The notes beneath the pieces are model-generated. The model did not search any database. It was not told the origin of the DNA and worked only from the letters and a program-made list of their open reading frames with translations. Positions 53,574-64,000 of a DNA stretch of 64,000 nucleotides are shown piece after piece. The DNA is from Mycolicibacterium sp. CH28 (GTDB lineage Bacteria; Actinomycetota; Actinomycetes; Mycobacteriales; Mycobacteriaceae), in assembly GCF_004745805.1 (NCBI RefSeq), contig NZ_SRLQ01000005.1, positions 186,001 to 250,000 of the forward strand, written 5' to 3'. Both the position numbers and the translations under genes were made by a program. Every line of letters starts with the position of its first letter. The first letter of the stretch is position 1.

Positions 53574-55148
53574 ATGAGCGACATCATCGACCCGCCGGCC
53601 CCGGCCGGCGCCGTGGACACAGGTGACACCGTCCAGCGGCTCAAACCCAATGCCGTCGGACTGATCGGCGTCCTGTTCATGGCAGTCGCGACCGCGGCAC
53701 CCATCACCGCGATGGTCGGCAACGTGCCGATCGCGGTCGGCTTCGGCAATGGCGCCTATGCGCCCGCGGGCTACTTCGTCGCCACCATTGTGCTCACCCT
53801 CTTCGCGATCGGCTACGCCGCGATGAGCAAGCACATCACCGCCACCGGTGCGTTCTACGGGTACATCTCGCACGGGTTGGGCCGCATCGTGGGCCTGGGC
53901 GCCGGATTCCTGACCGCCATGGCCTACATGGTGTTCGAGGCATCGCTGATCGGCATCTTCGCCTTCTTCGGCAATGACACCTTCAATTCCCTGTTCCACG
54001 TCAATATCTCGTGGATCGTCTTCGCCGTCGGCATGCTGGTGGTCAACCTGGTCCTGACCTACTTCGACATCAACCTGGCCGCCAGGGTGCTCGGCGTCTT
54101 CCTGATCACCGAGATCGTGATGCTGTCGCTGATGGCGTTGTCGGTGCTGTTCACCGGCGGCGGCCCGCAGGGCTGGTCCTGGGGTTCACTCAACCCGCTC
54201 AACGCTTTTCAGAATCTCTCCGGCAGCGTGACCGGCGCCGATGGCAGCCTGATCACCGTGGCCGGCTCGGCCGGTATCGGCCTGTTCTTCGCCTTCTGGT
54301 CCTGGGTCGGGTTCGAATCCAGCGCGATGTACGGCGAGGAGTCCAAGAACCCGAAGAAGATCATCCCCATCGCGGTGATCAGCTCGGTCGTCGGAATCGG
54401 CATCTTCTACGTCCTCATCTCCTGGCTGGCCATCGTCGGCACCGGACCGCAGAATGCCATTGCGCTGGCTCAGAATTCAGCTACCGCCGGTGACATCTTC
54501 TTCGGGCCGGTCGGCGCGCACCTGGGTACGTGGGCCGTCGATATGTTCAAGATCCTGCTGATGACGGGCTCGTTCGCCTGCGGCATGGCGTTCCACAACT
54601 GCGCGGCCCGCTACATCTACGCGATCGGACGCGAGAACGTCGTCCCGGGCATGCGCAAGACGCTGGGCGCCACGCACCCCCAGCACGGCTCGCCCCACAT
54701 CGCCGGGCTGGTCCAGACCATCTTCGCGGCCATCGTGGTGCTGTTCTTCGCGGTCACCGGCCGTGACCCCTACACCGGGCTCTACGGCCTGATGGCACTG
54801 CTGGGCACCACCGCCATCATGATCGTGCAGGCGTTGGCCGCCTTCGCTGTGATCGCCTACTTCCACGTCGGCAAGAATCATCCCGAGACGGCCAACTGGT
54901 TCCGCACCTTCCTGGCGCCCCTGCTCGGTGGCCTGGGCATGCTGTACGTGATCTACCTGCTCGGCAAGAACGCGTCGTTCGCGGCGGGCACGGCGTCCAG
55001 CGACTGGGTCTTCACGATCATCCCCTACGTGGTCGCGGTCGTCGGGATCGGCGGAGTCCTGCTCGCCGTGGTCCTGAAATACACTTCCCCGGAACGCTAT
55101 TCGGAGCTGGGACGCACGGTCCTGGAGGAGGCCCACGAGCGCAAGTGA
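53574..55148 (+). CDS. APC-superfamily amine/amino-acid permease
   Basis: 524 residues with about 12 to 14 hydrophobic helices. Helix 1 holds the APC signature (NAVGLIGVLFMAVATAAPITAMVGNVPIAVGFGNG). Later segments WSWVGFESSAMYGEESKNPKKIIP and GREN VVPGM-like loop VVPGMRKTLGATHPQHGSPH are typical. It imports an amino acid, amine or amino alcohol by proton or exchange. ATG 53574 is chosen because it has a GATGGGA-type site; an in-frame start at 53445 adds only Arg/Pro sequence. It is 42 bases before the PLP-enzyme gene and divergent from the kinase operon. Confidence 0.93.
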   Translation: MSDIIDPPAPAGAVDTGDTVQRLKPNAVGLIGVLFMAVATAAPITAMVGNVPIAVGFGNGAYAPAGYFVATIVLTLFAIGYAAMSKHITATGAFYGYISHGLGRIVGLGAGFLTAMAYMVFEASLIGIFAFFGNDTFNSLFHVNISWIVFAVGMLVVNLVLTYFDINLAARVLGVFLITEIVMLSLMALSVLFTGGGPQGWSWGSLNPLNAFQNLSGSVTGADGSLITVAGSAGIGLFFAFWSWVGFESSAMYGEESKNPKKIIPIAVISSVVGIGIFYVLISWLAIVGTGPQNAIALAQNSATAGDIFFGPVGAHLGTWAVDMFKILLMTGSFACGMAFHNCAARYIYAIGRENVVPGMRKTLGATHPQHGSPHIAGLVQTIFAAIVVLFFAVTGRDPYTGLYGLMALLGTTAIMIVQALAAFAVIAYFHVGKNHPETANWFRTFLAPLLGGLGMLYVIYLLGKNASFAAGTASSDWVFTIIPYVVAVVGIGGVLLAVVLKYTSPERYSELGRTVLEEAHERK

Positions 55149-55190
55149 GCGTAGTCACGGGCCGCGTCAACGAGGCAGAGGAGTAGCAAT

Positions 55191-56510
55191 ATGGGTTTCT
55201 CGAACATCATGGATTCCAACAGCTACTCCCCGGATCACCCGGTCGATCCCGCCACCGAATCGTTGATCGCGGCCCGTGACCGCATCCTGGGCCCGGCGTA
55301 CCGGCTGTTCTACGAGCGCCCGGTTCATCTGGTCCGGGGCGAGGGCACCCGCCTCTATGACGCCGACGGTGCCTGCTACCTGGACGCCTACAACAACGTC
55401 GCCAGCGTCGGGCACTGCCACCCGCACGTGGTGCAGGCCACCAGCCGCCAGCTCGCCACCCTCAACACCCACACCCGCTACCTGCACGGTGGCATCGTCG
55501 ACTACAGCCAACGACTGCTCGCCACCATGCCCGAGCAGATCGACCAGGTGATGTACGCCTGCACCGGTTCGGAGGTCAACGACCTGGCCCTACGGGTGGC
55601 CGAAATGCACACTGGTGCAACGGGTGTCATCGTCACCAGCGACGCTTACCACGGCAACACCGCTGCGGTCACCGCGATCTCCCCCTCGCTCGGCGGGGCG
55701 ACGGTGTTGGGTGACCACGTCCGCGCGATCGCAGCACCGGACAGTTTCCGGACGCCGTCGGACGAACTCGCCGCCCGATTCGCCGCCGACGTCGTCGCCG
55801 CGATCGAGGACCTGCAGGCCAGCGGTGTGGGATTCTCGGCGCTGATCGTCGACACCATCTTCTCCTCCGACGGCATCTACCCCGACCCGTCGGTGCTCGC
55901 ACCCGCGGTCGAGGCCGTGCACCGGGCCGGTGGAGTGTTCATCGCCGACGAGGTGCAGCCCGGCTTCGCGCGCACCGGCGAGGCCATGTGGGGATTCACC
56001 CGCCACGACGTCGTTCCCGATCTGGTGACGATGGGCAAGCCGATGGGCAACGGCATGCCGATTGCGGCGATGGCCGCCCGCGCCGACGTGCTGGAGGCCT
56101 TTGCCCGCGGGGTGCCCTACTTCAACACCTTCGGCGGCAATCCCGTCACCGTGGCCGCCGCCGCCGCTGTGCTCGACGTGATCGAGGACGAGAAGCTGAT
56201 GTCGAACGCCAGTGAGGTGGGCGGCCAGCTGCGGGCCGAACTGGCCGGGCTCGCCATCGACCACCCGCGCATCGGCGACGTTCGCGGCACCGGCCTCTAC
56301 GTCGGTGTCGAGGTACTCACCGAGGCCGGGTCCCCCGACCGGGCCGGGGCCAAGTCATTGGTCAACGCCATGCGGGAGCGGCGAATACTGATTTCGGTGT
56401 GCGGACGTGACGGCAATGTGCTGAAGATCCGGCCCCCGCTGGTTTTCTCGGACTCCGACGTCGACTGGTTCTGCACCGAGTTCAGCTCTGCGTTGACTTC
56501 CTGGTCCTGA
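55191..56510 (+). CDS. class III aminotransferase-fold PLP enzyme, phospho-lyase type
   Basis: 439 residues. PLP lysine is Lys283 in TMGKPMGNGMP; other motifs are YNNVASVGHCHPHVVQATSRQL near residue 66 and TRYLHGGIVDYSQRLLATMPEQ. These last two are close to human AGXT2L1/AGXT2L2 (ethanolamine-phosphate and phosphohydroxylysine phospho-lyases) and less like ordinary aminotransferases. So the reaction is probably elimination of ammonia and phosphate from a phospho-amino alcohol, giving an aldehyde. ATG 55191 has GAGGAG upstream. A simple omega-aminotransferase remains possible. Confidence 0.88.
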   Translation: MGFSNIMDSNSYSPDHPVDPATESLIAARDRILGPAYRLFYERPVHLVRGEGTRLYDADGACYLDAYNNVASVGHCHPHVVQATSRQLATLNTHTRYLHGGIVDYSQRLLATMPEQIDQVMYACTGSEVNDLALRVAEMHTGATGVIVTSDAYHGNTAAVTAISPSLGGATVLGDHVRAIAAPDSFRTPSDELAARFAADVVAAIEDLQASGVGFSALIVDTIFSSDGIYPDPSVLAPAVEAVHRAGGVFIADEVQPGFARTGEAMWGFTRHDVVPDLVTMGKPMGNGMPIAAMAARADVLEAFARGVPYFNTFGGNPVTVAAAAAVLDVIEDEKLMSNASEVGGQLRAELAGLAIDHPRIGDVRGTGLYVGVEVLTEAGSPDRAGAKSLVNAMRERRILISVCGRDGNVLKIRPPLVFSDSDVDWFCTEFSSALTSWS

Positions 56511-56537
56511 CACCGCCACGTCGGGCACACTGGAGCC

Positions 56538-56786
56538 GTGGCAGAAGACAACGACACCCTTACGCGGATCCACGACCTGGTAGCCCAGGAGCGGGAATTG
56601 CGCGACCGGCTGGTGCACGGCGAGATCGACCCGTCCGAGGAGCACGAGCGGCTGCGGGTCATCGAGACCGAACTGGACCAGTGCTGGGACCTGCTGCGGC
56701 AACGCCGCGCCCTGCGCGAGACCGGCGGCAACCCCAGCGAGGCCAGCGTTCGGCCCGCCGACGAAGTCGAGGGTTACCTCAGCTGA
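56538..56786 (+). CDS. DUF2630 family protein (Rv0898c-like)
   Basis: 82 residues, DUF2630. The sequence is one charged helical stretch (TLTRIHDLVAQERELRDRLVHGEIDPSEEHERLRVIETELDQCWDLLRQRRALRE) and a short polar end. Equivalent to Rv0898c (about 87 residues). It is a soluble coiled-coil protein of unknown function. GTG 56538 follows the PLP-enzyme gene by 27 bases. It converges with the MarR gene, separated by one base. Confidence 0.88.
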   Translation: MAEDNDTLTRIHDLVAQERELRDRLVHGEIDPSEEHERLRVIETELDQCWDLLRQRRALRETGGNPSEASVRPADEVEGYLS

Positions 56787-56787
56787 C

Positions 56788-57204
56788 TCAGCTGATCAGG
56801 CGGGCCAGGATCTTCTGCAACGTCTGTAGATCGTGGTCGTCGAGCGAAGCCAGAACGTCGGGCGCCGGGTCGTCGGTCTGATCGAGGACGGTGATGACCT
56901 CGCGGCCCGCGGCGGTCAGTGACACCAGCTTGCAGCGCCGGTTGTCCGGATGTGGTTCGCGGACAACAAGCCCGCGCTCTTCCAGATCGTTGACCGCGAC
57001 CGTGGCGGCGGGTGCGTCGATGGTGGCGGCCTCGGCCACCTCCTTGACCGTCATCGGCTGGTTGGCCAGTCGACGCAGTATGCGAATCCTGCTGAACGGC
57101 AACCCCGTTGCGTCGACCGCCGAACGCCGCCAGCGGTCCTTGTTGTCCAGGACCAGACCGGACATCAACCGCCACACCTGATCCGCCAGCGGGTTACCCG
57201 ACAT
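56788..57204 (-). CDS. MarR-family transcription regulator
   Basis: 138 residues, MarR winged helix: LPFSRIRILRRLANQPMTVKEVAEAATIDAPAATVAVNDLEERGLVVREPHPDNRRCKLVSLTAAGREV. It is the second gene of an operon with the MFS transporter; its start (ATG 57204, or 57216) overlaps the MFS end by 11 or 23 bases. A nested palindromic operator precedes the MFS gene, so this protein probably represses its own operon until a toxic ligand, exported by the MFS partner, binds it. Confidence 0.92.
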   Translation of the reverse strand: MSGNPLADQVWRLMSGLVLDNKDRWRRSAVDATGLPFSRIRILRRLANQPMTVKEVAEAATIDAPAATVAVNDLEERGLVVREPHPDNRRCKLVSLTAAGREVITVLDQTDDPAPDVLASLDDHDLQTLQKILARLIS

Positions 57205-58645
57205 GGGCGACCGCACTGCTGTGGCTTTCGATCAGTGGGGCCAGCCGCTGCGCGGACAGTTTGGCCCGCTCCGAGGTGGACACGACGGCCAGCAGGGTGA
57301 TCACCAGGCCCAGCCCGATACTGACCAACCACAGTGGTCTTGCCGCCTCGGTGAAATCGACGCCGATGACGGCAAGTGCCGAGCCGGCCACCGAACCACA
57401 CAGTGCCACACCGATACTCACCCCAACCTGCCTGCTCGTGGACGTAACCGCCGAGGCCGCGCCCGCGCGGTCCCGAGGCATGCCGCTCACCGCGGCGTTG
57501 GTGATCGGCGCGTTGACCATACCGAAGCCGATACCGTACACGGCGAATATCGCCAGCAACGCCCAGACCGGCGTGGTCGGGGTCAGGAACGCCAGCATCA
57601 CCGACGCGGCGGTGATCAGTATCCCGGAAACCAGCAGCGACGGGCGGGCACCGAAGCGTCCAACAAGCCGCCCGGACAACGGCGAGAAGAACAGCGCGCC
57701 CACGGCGATCGGCAGGTAGATCAAACCGGTGTGGGCGGCCGAGTATCCGCGCTCACCCTGCAGGTAGAGCGACATCATGAACAGGAACGCTCCCCAGGCC
57801 GCGAACGCGCACACCGCGGTGGCCGTGGCCGACGCGAACGGGATGCTGCGGAAGAACCGCAGGTCGATGAAGGGGTCGTGGCGCCGCGACTCGTAGCGCA
57901 GGAAAGCCACCAGGGCCAGTGCTGCGGCAGCGGCGATCGCGAGTACCCGCGGGTTGGTCCAACCCATGCCGGGGGCCTCGATCAGGACGAAGACCACGCC
58001 GAACAGGGTCAGCATGGCCAGCAATTGTCCGACGGGATCGATGTCACGCATGGTGGCCGACTTACTTTCGGGCACGAAGATCGCGGTGAGGATGATCGCG
58101 GCCGCGCAGATCGGCAGGTTGATCCAGAACACCGCGCGCCAGCCGATCGTCTGAATCAGCAAGCCACCGACGATCGGGCCCAGCGCCATCGAGATCCCGA
58201 CGACAGCACCCCAGAGCCCCAGGGCGCGGGCGCGCTCCACCCGGCCGATGAAGACCTGCGAAATGATCGACAGCGCAACGGGATTCATCATCGAGCCGCC
58301 CAGGCCCTGGACGAGCCGAGCGCCGATCAGGGTGTCGATGTCGGGGGCCAGGCTGCACAGTAGCGAGCCGATCGCGAAGGTGGCCAGGCCGATCTGGAAC
58401 ACCCGCCGCCGGCCGAACCGGTCGCCGGTAGCGCCGGACAGCATCAGCAGCGACGCCAGCACCAAGGTGTAGATGTCGATGACCCACTGCATCTGCGACG
58501 GCGTGGCGCGTAGGTCGGTGCGGATCGCCGGGATGGCGACGTTGACGATGGTGGCGTCCATCGAGACGATCAGCAGGCTCAGACAGCAGGACGCCAGGAT
58601 GATCGTCTTGCGCCGCGCGCTCAGCTCACCGACAGTTGTAATCAC
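57194..58645 (-). CDS. MFS transporter, DHA2 (EmrB/QacA) type
   Basis: 483-residue inner-membrane drug:H+ antiporter of the 14-helix DHA2 family. Motif [17 protein letters not shown] between helices 2 and 3; the substrate-facing start [17 protein letters not shown] is typical of QacA/EmrB. GTG 58645 is the start; a 39-base nested palindrome overlaps it. The MarR gene downstream overlaps its end, so it is a MarR-regulated export system. Substrates unknown, probably lipophilic toxic compounds. Confidence 0.93.
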   Translation of the reverse strand: MITTVGELSARRKTIILASCCLSLLIVSMDATIVNVAIPAIRTDLRATPSQMQWVIDIYTLVLASLLMLSGATGDRFGRRRVFQIGLATFAIGSLLCSLAPDIDTLIGARLVQGLGGSMMNPVALSIISQVFIGRVERARALGLWGAVVGISMALGPIVGGLLIQTIGWRAVFWINLPICAAAIILTAIFVPESKSATMRDIDPVGQLLAMLTLFGVVFVLIEAPGMGWTNPRVLAIAAAAALALVAFLRYESRRHDPFIDLRFFRSIPFASATATAVCAFAAWGAFLFMMSLYLQGERGYSAAHTGLIYLPIAVGALFFSPLSGRLVGRFGARPSLLVSGILITAASVMLAFLTPTTPVWALLAIFAVYGIGFGMVNAPITNAAVSGMPRDRAGAASAVTSTSRQVGVSIGVALCGSVAGSALAVIGVDFTEAARPLWLVSIGLGLVITLLAVVSTSERAKLSAQRLAPLIESHSSAVAHVG

Positions 58646-58670
58646 ACAACCATTGTGAAACTACAACTGT
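58632..58670. promoter_or_regulatory. nested palindromic operator over the MFS start
   Basis: Outer arms ACAGTTGTA (58632-58640) and TACAACTGT (58662-58670) are perfect complements; the inner palindrome CACAA-CCA-TTGTG (58645-58657) shares the same centre at 58651. The arms also pair locally (GTTGTAATCACACAAC). The start codon of the MFS gene lies inside. Ideal for a MarR dimer, encoded in the same operon. Confidence 0.7.
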
Positions 58671-58780
58671 TTGGCGGTCAAGCTCGGACCGTGTCGAATT
58701 CGACGAAATGGCGAAGATCACTCGAACTTCTCCGCCCAAACGTCGGTCTGGGCGCAGAAGGGTTGAGTGGCGGGAGTGGG

Positions 58781-60076
<1,296 letters not shown>

Positions 60077-60138
60077 ATGAACCCCTTCTGAGTTCTTCGA
60101 CGCCTGCTGAGGCTATCCGTACTAGGTGAAGGTAGTCG

Positions 60139-60810
60139 TTATTGTGCCGACTCGCCCGCGGGGGTCGGGCCCGGGGTCCGCCCTGGCGTCCAGAGCCCGG
60201 TGAAAATCGCGTACGCCGAGGCGATCCGGTCGCACAGGACCTCCGCGTCGATCGGCGGTCGACCCGGTGCACCCAGATCCTGACAGGCCACACTCATCAC
60301 CACCGTCCAGGTGTCGAACAGGATGCTGACGGCGGGATGATCTCGGGCGACGCCCATGCGTCGCGCCGCCACGTCGGCCGCCGCATGGTGATAGCCATCG
60401 GTTCGGAACATGAACGAGGCAAGGCCGATCGCCGGGGCGGAATTGACGATCTTCAGCAGCAACCCCATCCGGTCCACGGATTCGGCGCCGGGGCGACCGT
60501 AGTGGGGGCTTCCGAACGTCTCGAGATGCGCGCGTGCCAAGGCCTCGTAGTGGGTGATGTCCAGCGGCTGACGCCCGAAGGCCACCGCAAGATCGTCGGC
60601 AACCTCGTCGAGGACGGCGACGACTACCGCCTCCTTGCTCGAGAAGTAGCGGCTGAAGGTGCGCGGAGCCACCTCCGCGGCGGCGGCGATCTGCTCGACG
60701 GTGGTGTTGTCGTAGCCCTGCTCGATACACAGCTGGATGGCGACGTCGATCAGCTTCGCCCGGGTCCGCTGCTTCTTGAGTTCACGCAGGCCGGGAACGG
60801 CTGCCTTCAC
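60139..60810 (-). CDS. TetR-family regulator 1
   Basis: 223 residues, N-terminal helix-turn-helix (LRELKKQRTRAKLIDVAIQLC ... [27 protein letters not shown]), variable ligand domain. Its DNA-binding part is almost identical to that of TetR 2 just upstream on the same strand (31 bases apart), while the ligand domains differ. So a tandem duplication has diverged in ligand but perhaps not in operator. It is the last gene of the pdxH-MFS-TetR-TetR run, before gltA2. Confidence 0.9.
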   Translation of the reverse strand: MKAAVPGLRELKKQRTRAKLIDVAIQLCIEQGYDNTTVEQIAAAAEVAPRTFSRYFSSKEAVVVAVLDEVADDLAVAFGRQPLDITHYEALARAHLETFGSPHYGRPGAESVDRMGLLLKIVNSAPAIGLASFMFRTDGYHHAAADVAARRMGVARDHPAVSILFDTWTVVMSVACQDLGAPGRPPIDAEVLCDRIASAYAIFTGLWTPGRTPGPTPAGESAQ

Positions 60811-60841
60811 GCCTCCCCCTCACACCGCAGCGCGCCCGACG

Positions 60842-61504
60842 TCAAACCGTCGGGGGTAGCGCTGATCCCGCTTCCGCCGCGGCGATAACCGTGAACGCGG
60901 CGAACGCGCTGTCGAGCCGGTCGGCCATGATGGTCGCGCAGTCGTCGAAATCGTCCGGCTCGACGACCAGTTGTGCCCACGCAGCTGCGGTGATGCCTTC
61001 CCACACCAGCATGGTCACCGCCACCCGCCGATCCCGCATGTCGACGCCCAGGCGCGCGGCCACCTCGACAACCAGCGGGCGCAGCCGCATCGCGGCTGTC
61101 GCCAACCGCAGTGCACTGGCCGAGGAGATGACGTTGACCATCAACACCAGGCGGTGGGCGGTCAGTCCAGTCACGGCATCTGGCCCGACCTGGCGCAGCG
61201 CGCGCGAATGTGCCCAGGCCAGCGCTGTCAGCGGCGGAACTGCCGGCGAAGTGGCGGCCAGTTCGGCAACCGCCGCGTGGACCAGGTCGTCCAGGACGGC
61301 GGTCACCACCGCGTCCTTGCTCGGGAAGTAGCGGCTGAACGTTCGCGGCGACACCTCGGCGGCCGCCGCGATCTGCTCGACTGTGGTGTTGTCGTAGCCG
61401 CGCTCCAGACACAGCCGTACCGCAGCGTCGACCAGCATCGTGCGGGTGCGTTGTTTCTTGCGCTCGCGCAATCCCATGGGCGGCTGCGCGATGACGTCGG
61501 CCAC
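60842..61504 (-). CDS. TetR-family regulator 2
   Basis: 220 residues from GTG 61504 (211 from ATG 61477). Helix-turn-helix [53 protein letters not shown] shared with TetR 1 at all but a few positions, then a distinct ligand domain. It lies 47 bases after the MFS transporter, in the same direction, a typical regulator-efflux arrangement. The two TetR proteins may compete for the same sites or form heterodimers. Confidence 0.9.
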   Translation of the reverse strand: MADVIAQPPMGLRERKKQRTRTMLVDAAVRLCLERGYDNTTVEQIAAAAEVSPRTFSRYFPSKDAVVTAVLDDLVHAAVAELAATSPAVPPLTALAWAHSRALRQVGPDAVTGLTAHRLVLMVNVISSASALRLATAAMRLRPLVVEVAARLGVDMRDRRVAVTMLVWEGITAAAWAQLVVEPDDFDDCATIMADRLDSAFAAFTVIAAAEAGSALPPTV

Positions 61505-61551
61505 ACCGTAATCGTAGTCGGATCGCCCGCCCGATCCAGGCACGGCAAAGA

Positions 61552-62859
61552 TCAGGACGTCGCCGGATCCACCCGATAACGCAGGAATACCGGGGCCGCC
61601 GCCGCTGCCACCAGGACACCGACCACCACAAGGCCTCCCCCGCCCGCCGCGGCAAGCGTCGTACCGACCGCCGCTGCGGCGACACCGTGCACCGCGTCGG
61701 CCAGCCGGGGACCACCGGCGACGACCACGAGGAACACCCCTTGCAGCCGGCCGCGCAGGTCGTCGGAGGCCGCCTCCTGCAGGATCGTCGACCGGAAGGC
61801 CGCCGACACCATGTCCGCCGCACCGCCAATGGCCAAGAACGCCAACGCGATCCACATCATCGTCCCGGCCCGTCCACCGGCTAGGCCGCCGGCGACTCCG
61901 AAGCCGACCATGGCCGCACCCCACACCACGATCGACGCGACGACCGCCAGACCCTGGCGGCGGACCCGCGGGAACCACCCGGAAAACACGCCACCCGCGA
62001 CCGCGCCCACCGACATCGCGGCGGCCAGCAAGGCCATGGTGGCACCGCCTGCCACCGGACCACCGAAGTTCTCGTGCGCCATCTGGGGAAAGAGCGCGCG
62101 GGGCATCCCGCAGATCATCGCGATCAGGTCGACCACGAACGACATCAGCACCACCTGATTGCCGGCCAGGTAGCGGAATCCCTCCAGCACCGCACCCACG
62201 CCCCAGCGCGATACGCCCGCCACCACCGCTTCGGTGCTGGGCATCGGAGCGATCCGCAACGTCGCCCAGATCGGCGCCAGGCAGGTGATCGCGTCGATCA
62301 GATAGAGTGTCGACAGGTCGATCCAGTGCAGCATCACCCCGGCCAGCAGCGGGCCCGCGATCGCGCCGAACTGTTGCACGGTCATGTTCAGCGAGTTGGC
62401 CGCGGGCAGTTGGCTGATCGGCAGCATCCGCGGGATCGCGGCGGCCAACGTGGGCGAGTTGATCGCGAAAAATGCCTGCTGCACACCGAGCAGGACGAGC
62501 ACCACCCACACGTTGTTCAGCGCCAGCGCGGCCTGCAGCCACAACAGCACCGAGGCCACCGCCAGACCGCACGAAGCAATGATCAGAAGCCGCCGCCGAT
62601 CCATGGCGTCGGCCCACGCCCCGCCGAGCAACCCGAACACGACCAGTGGAACCAGTGCGAAGACGCCCGCCAAGCCCACGTACGCCGAATTCCGGGTCAG
62701 CGCGTACAGCTGCACCGGCACAGCGAAGATCGTGAGGTTGCCCCCGATCACGGTGACAATGCCGGCCCCCCATAGCCGCCGGAAGTCCGGCGTGCGCAGC
62801 GGGGTGGTGTCGGCGAACAACCGGAGTCGCCGGGCCGACGACATCGGATCCCGCGCCAC
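61552..62859 (-). CDS. MFS transporter, DHA3/EntS-like
   Basis: 435 residues with 12 hydrophobic segments. The start [35 protein letters not shown] and loop [15 protein letters not shown] (motif A between helices 2 and 3) mark the DHA3-type family of macrolide and siderophore exporters. GTG 62859 (or ATG 62844). It begins two bases after the pdxH stop, so it is co-transcribed, and is followed by the two TetR genes. Substrate unknown. Confidence 0.9.
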   Translation of the reverse strand: MARDPMSSARRLRLFADTTPLRTPDFRRLWGAGIVTVIGGNLTIFAVPVQLYALTRNSAYVGLAGVFALVPLVVFGLLGGAWADAMDRRRLLIIASCGLAVASVLLWLQAALALNNVWVVLVLLGVQQAFFAINSPTLAAAIPRMLPISQLPAANSLNMTVQQFGAIAGPLLAGVMLHWIDLSTLYLIDAITCLAPIWATLRIAPMPSTEAVVAGVSRWGVGAVLEGFRYLAGNQVVLMSFVVDLIAMICGMPRALFPQMAHENFGGPVAGGATMALLAAAMSVGAVAGGVFSGWFPRVRRQGLAVVASIVVWGAAMVGFGVAGGLAGGRAGTMMWIALAFLAIGGAADMVSAAFRSTILQEAASDDLRGRLQGVFLVVVAGGPRLADAVHGVAAAAVGTTLAAAGGGGLVVVGVLVAAAAAPVFLRYRVDPATS

Positions 62860-62861
62860 CG

Positions 62862-63545
62862 CTAAGGCTGCAGCCGCTCGATACGGCCGGTGCCCGATGC
62901 CGCCGGCCCAGCGGCTCCGGTGCTAACGCGGATCCGGTTGTGGACGCGGTTCTCCCGGCCCTGCCAGAATTCGACGATATCGGCAGCGATGCGATAGCCG
63001 CCCCAATGCGGTGGCACCGGAACCCGTTCTTCACCGGCGAAGCGCTCGGTGACCTCGGCCAGCGCCGCCAGCAGTTCAGCGCGCGAACCGATCGGGCGGG
63101 ACTGCGCCGAGGCCCACGCACCCAGCTGCGAACCGCGCGGTCGCTTGGACCAGTACTCAGCGGTCTCTTCGGGGGCGACCTTGGTCACCGAACCGCGGAT
63201 GTGTACCTGGCGACCCAGCCCGTACCAGGGGAACGTCACCGAGGCATACGGTGTCGCCGCCAGCTCGGCGCCCTTGGCGGATTCGTAATTGGTGTAGAAG
63301 GTGATTCCGGTCTCGTCCACGCTCTTGCACAACACCGTGCGGCTGACCGGCCTTCCCGCGTCGACAGTGGCCAGCACCATCGCGTTGGGCTCGGCTATCC
63401 CGGCCGCCTCGGCGTCGGCGATCCAGCTGTGCAGCAATGCAAGCCAGCCGTCGGCCAACCAGTCGACGTCGAGGTCGCTGCTACCGTCCTTCTCGACCGA
63501 GCCATACTCCACCCGCATCCCGGCAAGGCGATCACGCTCGGTCAT
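62862..63545 (-). CDS. pdxH: pyridoxamine 5'-phosphate oxidase PdxH
   Basis: 227 residues. FMN-dependent enzyme that oxidises pyridoxine/pyridoxamine 5'-phosphate to pyridoxal 5'-phosphate. Motifs: [38 protein letters not shown] (FMN site), [25 protein letters not shown] and [28 protein letters not shown]. The C-terminus has a short insertion before the last RIERLQP, where many members have WRxxRLAP. ATG 63545 is chosen because it matches the family start; the open frame reaches 63800 without protein-like sequence. Divergent from citA. Confidence 0.94.
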   Translation of the reverse strand: MTERDRLAGMRVEYGSVEKDGSSDLDVDWLADGWLALLHSWIADAEAAGIAEPNAMVLATVDAGRPVSRTVLCKSVDETGITFYTNYESAKGAELAATPYASVTFPWYGLGRQVHIRGSVTKVAPEETAEYWSKRPRGSQLGAWASAQSRPIGSRAELLAALAEVTERFAGEERVPVPPHWGGYRIAADIVEFWQGRENRVHNRIRVSTGAAGPAASGTGRIERLQP

Positions 63546-63666
63546 GTCCTCGCTCGCTCTGCACTGCCACCTGGAAATTCCACGGACCAACGGTACGCCG
63601 CGAGCGCTCCGCCGGCAGTTACCGACCGGTAGCAGACGCCCGATCGGCGGGTGCAAGAATCCAGTC

Positions 63667-64000
63667 ATGACGCTGGTACCCGACGATTTCGTGCCCGGAC
63701 TCGAAGGCGTGGTGGCCTTTACCACCGAGATCGCAGAACCGGACCGGGACGGTGGCGCGCTGCGGTATCGCGGCGTGGACATCGAGGAGCTGGTAGGCAA
63801 CCGGGTGACGTTCGGCGACGTGTGGGCGCTGCTGGTCGACGGCCGGTTCGGTGACGGACTGCCGCCCGCCGAGCCCTTCCCGCTGCCGATTCACACCGGT
63901 GACGTCCGGGTCGACGTCCAGGCCGGGCTGGCCATGCTGGCGCCGATCTGGGGTTACGCCCCGTTGCTGGACATCGACGGCGAGACCGCCCGCGACCACC
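63667..64000 (+). CDS. citA: citrate synthase CitA (partial, runs off the right edge)
   Basis: The first 111 residues of a citrate synthase highly like M. tuberculosis CitA (Rv0889c): [53 protein letters not shown] and [34 protein letters not shown]. This part is the N-terminal large-domain region; catalytic residues lie beyond the window. ATG 63667 is the start. Divergent from pdxH across 121 bases. The genome thus has two citrate synthases within four kilobases. Confidence 0.93.
   Translation, partial: MTLVPDDFVPGLEGVVAFTTEIAEPDRDGGALRYRGVDIEELVGNRVTFGDVWALLVDGRFGDGLPPAEPFPLPIHTGDVRVDVQAGLAMLAPIWGYAPLLDIDGETARDH

Noticed and set aside
60842..63121. Long frame that joins TetR 2 to upstream sequence
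   Set aside because: Only its last 220 codons are protein-like; the rest is antisense-type sequence of the MFS gene.

Overview
The window is one contiguous chromosome segment from a high-GC mycobacterium, most like a rapid grower (Mycolicibacterium type). Much of the gene order matches the M. tuberculosis Rv0938-Rv0889c region. Recognisable orthologues are ligD/ku, mntH, the thiolase-carotenoid oxygenase pair (Rv0914c/Rv0913c), the echA6-to-Rv0910 block with ctpE, accD3, prrA/prrB, gltA2 and citA. Calls rest on protein motifs I can read and on remembered family sequences; no database search was run.

Layout. 1-6080: ligD (cut by the left edge), ku, an SDR/reductase pair behind a KstR-like box, small secreted proteins, and mntH behind a DtxR-type half palindrome. 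6091-10313: a gamma-glutamylcyclotransferase/poly-gamma-glutamate hydrolase fusion, then a shortened sigK-rskA locus with a sigK-type promoter, then an F420-type LLM oxidoreductase. 10400-13316: tRNA-Arg(CCU) followed by a type II restriction-modification island with a NotI-family endonuclease. 13333-20082: a flavin-binding protein, a DinB-like/CGNR divergent pair with repeated operators, the coupled thiolase-carotenoid oxygenase-double HxlR operon, and an LpqN-like lipoprotein.

20113-27480: an acetyltransferase, a membrane protein, an ABC-F protein with a candidate leader peptide, RidA, a cupin, a BKACE-family enzyme, an RCK-pore-RCK channel and a YihY-type membrane protein. 27559-31574: the dormancy block, with a universal stress protein divergent from devR-devS and a DosR box between them. 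31571-38171: a six-gene minus-strand operon (echA6, MBL hydrolase, serine hydrolase, ctpE, MT0933-type antitoxin, SRPBCC protein), divergent from accD3 over a very small gap.

39764-46554: an NrtR-like Nudix regulator, a heterodimeric ABC exporter pair, and prrA-prrB. 46649-50588: agmatinase family, class II aldolase, hydroxyacid dehydrogenase, SDR and FKBP isomerase. 50682-56510: a five-gene set (GntR regulator, SDR, sugar/amino-alcohol-kinase-like phosphotransferase, APC permease, class III PLP enzyme) that looks like an uptake-kinase-phospho-lyase pathway for an amino alcohol or hydroxy-amino acid. 56538-64000: DUF2630, a MarR-MFS operon with a nested palindromic operator, gltA2, two tandem TetR genes, an MFS transporter, pdxH and the start of citA.

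The segment is dense (no gap over 300 bases), has no insertion sequence or CRISPR array that I can see, and has one clear acquired island (the restriction-modification genes beside the tRNA). Regulation is unusually readable: sigma-K, DosR, KstR-like, DtxR-like, CGNR and MarR sites can each be placed beside a plausible target.
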